A stretch of 64,000 bases of DNA from Streptomyces lateritius (GTDB lineage: Bacteria; Actinomycetota; Actinomycetes; Streptomycetales; Streptomycetaceae). The notes under the pieces are model-generated. The model was not told where the DNA came from, did no database searches, and worked only from the letters and a program-made list of their open reading frames with translations. Shown here in pieces: positions 16,714 through 22,649 of the stretch (positions are counted from its first letter, which is position 1; each line of letters begins with the position of its first letter). The stretch covers positions 361,509 through 425,508 of the forward strand of contig NZ_BMTO01000007.1 in assembly GCF_014649715.1 (NCBI RefSeq). Reading direction: 5' to 3'. Made by a program: the position numbers and the translations under genes.

Positions 16714-16754
16714 CCAGTGGGCCGAGCCGGTGGGAGCCGGCCGGGTGGTGCCGT

Positions 16755-17420
16755 CTACCGCTCCGGTGCGCCGAAGTCGCCGCGCAGCGACTGCTGTCGG
16801 CGGAGCATGTCCGTCGTGGTGACGGTGTACGAGTCGGCGGCGACGTCGCGGGCGCCCTCGGCGTGGTTGTACTGGCCGGCGAAGACGTGCCGCCCGGGCG
16901 GGACCGTGCGGCCCTCCTTGAGCGTCCAGCGGTAGACGAGCGCGGCGCCCTCCTCGCGTACGGAGACGGTGAAGTCCTGCTCGGGCAGGGTGCGCCAGTG
17001 TCCGGTGCTGGCGATCCCGCCGGTCAGGGCGACCCGCAGCTCGACGGTGAGCGCGCTCAGAGGCGCAGGCACGGTGAGGGTGATGTTGCTCTGGGCCCAC
17101 CAGCGGTTGCTGCCGGGGTCGATCGCGCCGGCCGCCTGGAGCGGGGGATGCGGCGCGGGCACCGTGGCGACCGGGGCGGGAGCGCGGTGCACGGTGGTCG
17201 CGACCAAGCCGCCGAGGATGAGGACCCCGACGACGGCCGCCGCCACCGCGAGGGTCCGCGCCCAGGGGCTCGCCGGGCGCGGAAGGCTCCGGCGGAGCCG
17301 TGCGGGTTCCGGGGGCGCCGCCGCCATGCCGCGTTCGACGCGGGCGAGGATGCGGGCACGGTCGGGGCGGTGGGCTTCGGCCGCCTCGCGCAGCTGCCGG
17401 CGCAGTGTGGCCTCGTCCAT
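16755..17420 (-). CDS. Putative anti-sigma factor with beta-rich extracytoplasmic domain
   Basis: A 221-aa single-pass membrane protein. Residues 1-55 are charged and cytosolic, 56-77 form one transmembrane helix, 80-100 are a Pro/Ala-rich stalk, and 105-210 form a beta-rich outer domain with conserved-looking aromatics (NRWWAQSNITL, LVYRWTL, HVFAGQYNHAEG). It starts at the stop of a SigE-family sigma gene (TGATG), the usual arrangement for an anti-sigma. The outer domain resembles a carbohydrate-binding-type beta-sandwich by eye only. I did not see a zinc HxxxCxxC anti-sigma motif. The role is inferred from topology and coupling. Confidence 0.6.
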   Translation of the reverse strand: MDEATLRRQLREAAEAHRPDRARILARVERGMAAAPPEPARLRRSLPRPASPWARTLAVAAAVVGVLILGGLVATTVHRAPAPVATVPAPHPPLQAAGAIDPGSNRWWAQSNITLTVPAPLSALTVELRVALTGGIASTGHWRTLPEQDFTVSVREEGAALVYRWTLKEGRTVPPGRHVFAGQYNHAEGARDVAADSYTVTTTDMLRRQQSLRGDFGAPER

Positions 17421-17950
17421 CAGTTCCTCCCTCCGACCAGTTCGGTGGCGGCCCGGGGGCCGAGCAGCCGCTGCAGTTCCGCCATGCCCTTCGAGGTCTG
17501 GCTCTTGACCGTACCGACCGAGACCCCGAGGGCCTGTGCCGTGTCCCGCTCCGAAAGGTCGAAGGCGTGGCGCAGGACGACACAGGCTCGCTTGCGGAAC
17601 GGCAGCGCCCGCAGGGCGGTCCGGACGTCGACGACCACCGGTATGTCGGGGTCGTCGACGTGCTCGGAGCGCCGGTCCCAGAAGAGCGCGATCCGGCGGC
17701 GTTCCCGTACGGCTCCCCGGATGCGGCTGCGGACGAGGTTGGCGACCACACCCCGCGCGTAGGCGACGGGGTGGTCGGCCGCGCGCACCCGGTCCCAGCG
17801 GTGCCAGAGCGCGACCATCGCGTCCGCCGCGAGATCGTCCGCGGCATCCGGCTCACCGGTTAACAGGTGGGCGAGACGGGCGAGTTCCGCGTAGTGGCGC
17901 TCGAAGAAGTCGTGGAACTCCGTCGTGGGGTCGTCAACCGCTGTGTCCAC
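17420..17950 (-). CDS. SigE-family (SigM-like) ECF sigma factor
   Basis: A 176-aa sigma-70-type factor with region 2 (HDFFERHYAELARLAHLLTG, then DDLAADAMVALWHRWDRV) and region 4 (ALRALPFRKRACVVLRHAFD, then ALGVSVGTVKSQTSKGMAEL). Length and motifs fit the SigE actinobacterial family. The GTG at 17950 lies inside the 3' end of the LacI gene (17-bp overlap), and the anti-sigma follows directly. Its regulon may include nearby pectinase genes, but no matching promoter element was recognised. Confidence 0.9.
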   Translation of the reverse strand: MDTAVDDPTTEFHDFFERHYAELARLAHLLTGEPDAADDLAADAMVALWHRWDRVRAADHPVAYARGVVANLVRSRIRGAVRERRRIALFWDRRSEHVDDPDIPVVVDVRTALRALPFRKRACVVLRHAFDLSERDTAQALGVSVGTVKSQTSKGMAELQRLLGPRAATELVGGRN

Positions 17951-18992
17951 GGCCTGCTCTCTCGGTGCGTCCGGACAGCGGGGCGGGGACGGCGACCGGG
18001 CCGGAGCTGCCGCGTACGGTCAGGTCCGGGGCGATGAGCACCGTGCCGGTCTCCTCGTGCCCGTCGAGGTGGGCGACGAGGCGTTCCACGGCGTGTCGTC
18101 CCATCTCCTGGGCCGGCACGCCGACGGAGGTGAGGGGTACGGAGGCGTGGGCGGCGACCTGGGCGGCGCAGACGGCGACCACGGAGATGTCCTCGGGCAC
18201 CGCGAGGCCCTGGTGCCGCAGCAGGGCGAGGAGGGGTTCGACGGCGGCCTCGTTCTGCACGACGAACGCGGTGGTCGAGGGACGTTCCTCGAAGACGCGG
18301 CCCACGGTGGCCGCCACGGCTGCGTGGGTTCCCTCGCAGGGGCGGTGGAGGAGGCCGACGCGCCGCCCGGCCGCGGCCGCGCGCAGCCCGGCGAGGGTGC
18401 GCTCGGCGAAGCCGGTGCCCCGGGCGTAGACGGCGGGTGGCTCGCCGAGCACGGCGATCTGCCGGTGGCCGAGGTCGGCGAGATGGTCGACGCAGCGCGC
18501 GCCGGCCGCCTCGAAGTCCAGGTCGACGCAGGTGAATCCGGTGGTGTCGGCAGGAAGTCCGATGAGGACGGCGGGCCGTTCGGCCTGGCGCAGGAACGGC
18601 AGGCGAGGGTCGTCGAGTTCCACGTCCATGACGATCATGGCGTCGGCGATGGCGCTGCCCTCGACCCGGCGCACGGCCTCTGGCCCCTCCTCGCCCGTGA
18701 GGAGCAGGACGTCGTAGCCGTGTGCGCGGGCGGCGGTGGTGACGGCCATGGCGATCTCCATCATCACCGGCACGTACAGGTCGGTGCGCAGCGGCATCAT
18801 CAGCGCCAGGATGTGGGTCCGGCTGCTGGCCAGGGCGCGGGCGCCGGCGTGCGGCCGGTAGCCGAGCTCGTCGATGCTGCGCCGGATGCGCTCGCGGGTT
18901 GACGCGGAGATGGAGCGTTTGCCGCTGAGCACGTAGCTGACCGTGCTGGCCGACACTCCGGCGTGGCGGGCGACATCGGCGAGGGTGACCAT
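17934..18992 (-). CDS. LacI-family transcriptional regulator
   Basis: A 352-aa repressor. The N-terminal helix-turn-helix is TLADVARHAGVSASTVSYVLSG, followed by the hinge PHAGARALASSRT and a periplasmic-binding-protein-like sugar domain. It heads an operon with the sigma factor and its putative anti-sigma, an unusual combination. Candidate targets are the AAGCGCTT palindromes in the window. The inducer is unknown. Confidence 0.95.
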   Translation of the reverse strand: MVTLADVARHAGVSASTVSYVLSGKRSISASTRERIRRSIDELGYRPHAGARALASSRTHILALMMPLRTDLYVPVMMEIAMAVTTAARAHGYDVLLLTGEEGPEAVRRVEGSAIADAMIVMDVELDDPRLPFLRQAERPAVLIGLPADTTGFTCVDLDFEAAGARCVDHLADLGHRQIAVLGEPPAVYARGTGFAERTLAGLRAAAAGRRVGLLHRPCEGTHAAVAATVGRVFEERPSTTAFVVQNEAAVEPLLALLRHQGLAVPEDISVVAVCAAQVAAHASVPLTSVGVPAQEMGRHAVERLVAHLDGHEETGTVLIAPDLTVRGSSGPVAVPAPLSGRTERAGRGHSG

Positions 18993-19120
18993 GGACTTCT
19001 CTGTCTTCTCCGCAGCGGTTTCGGGCGGTCCGGCGGGGCGTCCCCGACGTCCAGGCCCCCGACCCTAAGCGGCAGCTCAGCGGCGTGTCCAGCAGGGCGC
19101 CCTGCCGGGGGTCCGCGGGC

Positions 19121-19975
19121 TCACCCCGCGAAGGGCGTGCCCGGCACTCCGTGTCCGGCGTCCGGCAGGACGAAGAGCGAACCGGCGGGCGCGGGCGGAT
19201 CGTTGAGCCCGGTGCGTGCCGTCGTGACGTACAGGTCGCGCAGCGCGGGTCCGCCGAAGGCGCACGCGGTCGGGCGTGCCACCGGCAGGTCGACGATCCG
19301 GTCGAGCGACCCGTGCGGGGTGTAGCGGCGCAGCTGTCCCCCGTCCCAGAGCGCGACCCAGACGCAGCCGTCCGCGTCGACGGTGAGGCCGTCGGGGTAC
19401 CCGGCGCCCGGCTCGACGCTCGCGAACGGGGTCCGCTCCGAGATCCGTCCCTCGCGCAGGCGCAGGGTGTCGACGCGGCGGGTGGGGGTGTCGACGTAGT
19501 ACGCGAGGGAGGCGTCGGGGCTCCAGCCGATGCCGTTGCTGATGGTGACCTCGTCGAGGAGCGCGGTGGCGGTGCCGTCGGCGGCGAACCGGACGAGGTT
19601 GCCACCGCCGGGCCTTTCGTCGTAGCGCATGGTGCCGGCCCACAGGCTGCCGTCGGGGGCGACGGCCGCGTCGTTGCCGCGCCGGCCCGGTACGGGGTCG
19701 TGCCGCAGCCACGAGAACGCGCCGCCCGCGTCGTACAGTCCGATGCCATCCCGGAGGTTGGCCACGAGGCCGCCTCCCGCGCGGGGTTTCGCCGCTCCGA
19801 TGTGCTGCGCCACGGCGGTCACGGAGCGGCGGCCGCTGCCGGGTTCGTAGGTGTGGATCCGGCGGCCGAGGATGTCGACCCAGACGAGCCGGGACAGCGC
19901 CGGGTCCCAGGTGGGGCCTTCGCCGAGCAGGGCGTACTCGCGCACCGCGACCTCGATGCGCGCCGGACGGCTCAT
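19121..19975 (-). CDS. SMP-30/gluconolactonase-family sugar lactonase
   Basis: A 284-aa six-bladed propeller lactonase that hydrolyses sugar lactones to aldonates. Metal ligands are visible: Glu19 (LLGEGPTW), Asn in RRGNDAAVAPDG, Asn in ISNGIGWSPD, and Asp in YPDGLTVD. The start overlaps the IclR stop by 4 bp, so the two are co-transcribed, divergent from an acid dehydratase. This would place it between a sugar dehydrogenase and the dehydratase in an oxidative sugar route. Arabino- or galactono-lactone is plausible. Confidence 0.92.
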   Translation of the reverse strand: MSRPARIEVAVREYALLGEGPTWDPALSRLVWVDILGRRIHTYEPGSGRRSVTAVAQHIGAAKPRAGGGLVANLRDGIGLYDAGGAFSWLRHDPVPGRRGNDAAVAPDGSLWAGTMRYDERPGGGNLVRFAADGTATALLDEVTISNGIGWSPDASLAYYVDTPTRRVDTLRLREGRISERTPFASVEPGAGYPDGLTVDADGCVWVALWDGGQLRRYTPHGSLDRIVDLPVARPTACAFGGPALRDLYVTTARTGLNDPPAPAGSLFVLPDAGHGVPGTPFAG

Positions 19976-20742
19976 CGCGCGTTCCCGTGGCCGAGCCGGA
20001 GGGAGAGACCGGCCGCGCCCTCTGCGGCGAGCGCGGTCAGCTCGTGTTCGCGTTCCTCGCTCCAGCGGTTGACGGGGACGGAGATCGACAGGGCGGCGAC
20101 GACCCGGCCGGTCCGGTCCCGTACGGGCGCGGCGACGCGGCTCGCCTCGGGGTTGGACTCCCGGTGCTCGACGGCGACGGCCCGGGCACGGGCCTCGGCG
20201 AGGGCGGCCCGCAGGGTGTCAGGTGCGGTGATGCTGTGGGGTGTCATGGCGGCCAGTTCGCGGCCCGCGACGCGGGATTCGAGCTCCGCCTCGGGAAGCG
20301 AGGCGAGCAGCATCTTGCCGACGGCGGTGCAGTGGGCGGGCAGCCGGCGCCCGGCCGCCGGGACCATGCGGACGGCGTGGGTGGAGTCCGCCTTGGCGAT
20401 GTAGATGACGTCCGTGTCCTCCAGGACGGCGACATGGACGGTCTCGCCGCAGGTGTCGGCGACCTCGCGGGCGGTGCTGCGGCCCTCGGCGGCGAGGTCG
20501 AGCTGTTCGGCGTAGCGGCTGCCGAGCTGGTAGCTGCGGACGCCGAGCCGGTAGCGGCCGGGCCGGCCCGCGACCGGTGCCAGGTAGGAACGGGCGGCGA
20601 GGGTGGTGAGCAGTTCCTGGGTACTGGTGCGTGGCAGGTCGAGCCGGCGGATCACTTCGGGTGCGGAGAGGGTCTCCGGTCCGGAAAGGAACAGTTCGAG
20701 GATGTCGAACGCCCTGGTCGCCGCTGGAACGAGCCGGCCCAT
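19972..20742 (-). CDS. IclR-family transcriptional regulator
   Basis: A 256-aa regulator with an N-terminal winged helix (TRAFDILELFL, then SAPEVIRRLDLPRTSTQELLTTL) and a C-terminal IclR effector domain (GETVHVAVLEDTDVIYIAK, PAHCTAVGKMLLA). I chose the ATG at 20742 because a GGAGGGGG ribosome site precedes it. The upstream in-frame ATG at 20781 lies within the TTCGA palindrome at the promoter. It is co-transcribed with the lactonase and divergent from the acid dehydratase. It is the best candidate to bind TTCGA-N4-TCGAA sites here and at the importer and GH51 promoters. Confidence 0.92.
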   Translation of the reverse strand: MGRLVPAATRAFDILELFLSGPETLSAPEVIRRLDLPRTSTQELLTTLAARSYLAPVAGRPGRYRLGVRSYQLGSRYAEQLDLAAEGRSTAREVADTCGETVHVAVLEDTDVIYIAKADSTHAVRMVPAAGRRLPAHCTAVGKMLLASLPEAELESRVAGRELAAMTPHSITAPDTLRAALAEARARAVAVEHRESNPEASRVAAPVRDRTGRVVAALSISVPVNRWSEEREHELTALAAEGAAGLSLRLGHGNAR

Positions 20743-20764
20743 GACCGCCCACCCCCCTCCCCTG

Positions 20765-20778
20765 TTCGATATTTCGAT
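20765..20778. promoter_or_regulatory. IclR operator, own promoter
   Basis: TTCGA-TATT-TCGAT matches the TTCGA-N4-TCGAA motif with one mismatch, 23 bp before the chosen IclR start. A second half-site (TCACGAA, 20791-20797) follows about two helical turns away. This suggests autoregulation. Confidence 0.6.
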
Positions 20779-21003
20779 CACCGACCGGAATCACGAACAC
20801 AGGTTAGCCATCAGGTGGTTCGCGGGCAATGGCCCCCTTCTCGCACGGCCGCCCGGGCGTACGTCGTCGCCGGCGCCGCGAACCGCCCCCTCCCCGTCGC
20901 ATCGCGGGGCATGGGTGGCGCTGACACCACCCCTGGCGCCGGCCGTCCCACCGTTCCCTGGCACCCCTCCCCGCGGCCGGATCCACGACCCGACCGCGGG
21001 GCA

Positions 21004-21032
21004 TTGACACCCCCAAGGAGCGTGCATACGGT
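21004..21032 (+). promoter_or_regulatory. Promoter of the acid dehydratase gene
   Basis: TTGACA (21004-21009), a 17-bp spacer and TACGGT (21027-21032) fit a vegetative promoter. Transcription would start near 21040, at the edge of the operator below. The 370-bp interval 20743-21112 otherwise holds only the two operators. Confidence 0.65.
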
Positions 21033-21041
21033 CTCGCCATC

Positions 21042-21068
21042 ATTTCGAACGTGTGACGAAATATCGAA
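21042..21068. promoter_or_regulatory. Operator downstream of the dehydratase promoter
   Basis: ATTTCG and CGAAAT (21042-21062) form one dyad. GACGA-AATA-TCGAA (21055-21068) is an 8-of-10 match to TTCGA-N4-TCGAA and shares CGAAATATCGAAC with the reverse complement of the IclR promoter site. Its position just past the transcript start would block elongation or clearance. Confidence 0.55.
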
Positions 21069-21112
21069 CACCACGATACGAACGGTACGACCGGAACCGA
21101 GGGGCAACCACC

Positions 21113-22267
21113 GTGCGCATCACGGGAATCACCACACATGTCGTCGGCACCCCCTGGCGGAATCTCACCTACGTCCAGGTGCACACCGACGAGGGACTGA
21201 CCGGCGTCGGCGAGACACGTATGCTCGGCCACACCGACGCGCTGGTCGGCTATCTCCGCGAGGCGGAGGCCAACCACATCGCGGGCTCCGACCCGTTCGC
21301 GGTCGAGGATCTCGTCCGGCGGATGAAGTACGGCGACTACGGGCGGGCCGGCGAGATCGTGATGTCGGGCATCGCCGTCATCGAGATGGCCTGCTGGGAC
21401 ATCAAGGGCAAGGCACTCGGCGTGCCGGTCTGGCAGCTGCTCGGCGGCCGGGTGACCGACCGCGTCAAGGCCTACGCGAACGGCTGGTACACCACCGAGC
21501 GGACCCCGGAGGCGTACCACAAGGCGGCGCAGGAGGTCGTGGCGCGCGGCTACCGCGCCCTGAAGATCGACCCGTTCGGCACCGGCCACTTCGAACTCGA
21601 CGCGGAACAGACCCGGTACGCGGTGTCCCTGATCGAGGCGGTCCGGGACGCGATCGGTCCGGACACCGAATTGATGCTGGAGATGCACGGACGGTTCTCC
21701 CCCGCCACGGCGGTGCGGCTGGCGCGCGACCTGGCCCCCTTCAACCCCGCCTGGCTGGAGGAGCCGGTGCCGCCGGAGAACCTCAAGGCGCTGGAGAAGG
21801 TGGCCGCCAAGGTCGACATGCCGATCGCGACCGGTGAGCGCATCCACGACCGCATCGAGTTCCGGGAGCTGTTCGAGTCGCAGGCCGCCGACATCATTCA
21901 GCCGGATCTCGGCCACATCGGCGGCATCCTGGAGACCCGCAAGCTCGCGGCCACGGCCGAGACCCACTACATGCTGGTCGCCCCGCACAACGTGGGCGGT
22001 TCGGTGCTCACCGCCGCGTCGCTCCAACTCGCCACGTGCACACCAAACTTCAAGATCCTGGAGCATTTCAACGACTTCGCGGACGCGGAGATCAAGAAGG
22101 TCGTCCGCGGGGCGCCCCAGGTGGATCCGGAGACCGGATGCTTCGAGGTGTCCCAGGCGCCGGGTCTCGGGGTCGAGCTGGACGTGGACGCGGCGGCCGA
22201 GTTCCCCCAGCAGCGGGCCCGTTTCGACCTGTGGGCCGAGGGCTGGGAGCGGAGGAAGCCGGAGTGA
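21113..22267 (+). CDS. Enolase-superfamily sugar-acid dehydratase (galactonate-dehydratase type)
   Basis: A 384-aa mandelate racemase/muconate lactonising enzyme-type dehydratase that makes 2-keto-3-deoxy acids from aldonates. The capping domain is N-terminal. Barrel residues include LKIDPFGT, three metal ligands in LMLEMHGRF, WLEEPVPPENL and ATGERIH, Asp in IIQPDLGHIGG, and the base His in APHNVGG. This pattern fits D-galactonate or arabinonate-like dehydratases. GTG at 21113 follows a GAGGGG ribosome site. It is divergent from the IclR-lactonase pair. It is a second dehydratase of a different fold from the IlvD-type enzyme, so the two may serve different acids. Confidence 0.9.
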   Translation: MRITGITTHVVGTPWRNLTYVQVHTDEGLTGVGETRMLGHTDALVGYLREAEANHIAGSDPFAVEDLVRRMKYGDYGRAGEIVMSGIAVIEMACWDIKGKALGVPVWQLLGGRVTDRVKAYANGWYTTERTPEAYHKAAQEVVARGYRALKIDPFGTGHFELDAEQTRYAVSLIEAVRDAIGPDTELMLEMHGRFSPATAVRLARDLAPFNPAWLEEPVPPENLKALEKVAAKVDMPIATGERIHDRIEFRELFESQAADIIQPDLGHIGGILETRKLAATAETHYMLVAPHNVGGSVLTAASLQLATCTPNFKILEHFNDFADAEIKKVVRGAPQVDPETGCFEVSQAPGLGVELDVDAAAEFPQQRARFDLWAEGWERRKPE

Positions 22268-22473
22268 GCGGCACCGGGGCGGGTGGCTCCACCGCCGTGG
22301 GCGGCACCGGAGGGACGAGCCGCGCGATCGTCGTCGATAAGCGCGGCGAACACCGGCTCGTCGAGCGGCAGGTGCCCGAGCCCGGCACGGACTACCAGCA
22401 GGTCATCAAGGGGCTCGTCCTCCTCGCCGAGGTCGGCTTCGACGTAGGGAACAAGCGGCGCGCGGGCCGCTAG
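22264..22473 (+). pseudogene. Possible remnant of a zinc alcohol dehydrogenase (sugar dehydrogenase) N-terminus
   Basis: A 69-codon frame starting at a GTG that overlaps the dehydratase stop (GTGA). The segment SRAIVVDKRGEHRLVERQV followed by PEPG reads like the N-terminus of medium-chain dehydrogenases such as L-idonate 5-dehydrogenase. The remainder (about 28 residues) does not continue the family fold, and the frame ends at 22473. A truncated or internally deleted dehydrogenase fits, since the pathway needs one. It could instead be a real small protein or chance. Confidence 0.4.
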
Positions 22474-22585
22474 CGGAGGGGGAGGGAGAGAACTCGGTCC
22501 AACCTGGGCCCCAAGAGTCCAACAGCCCGGGGGCCGGGCGGGGTTGTGCGCGGGGCGTCCCCGGGATGGGATGGAGGTGCGGCGA

Positions 22586-22598
22586 GCAAACGCTTTCT
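22586..22598. promoter_or_regulatory. LacI-type operator GCAAACGCTTTCT before beta-galactosidase
   Basis: Differs at two positions from GCAAGCGCTTTCC at 2858-2870. It lies 52 bp before the beta-galactosidase start codon. Confidence 0.6.
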
Positions 22599-22649
22599 GT
22601 GCCGCTGACCTCCCCGGACCCCTTCTCCCTCCCCTCCCGCAGGAGACCC

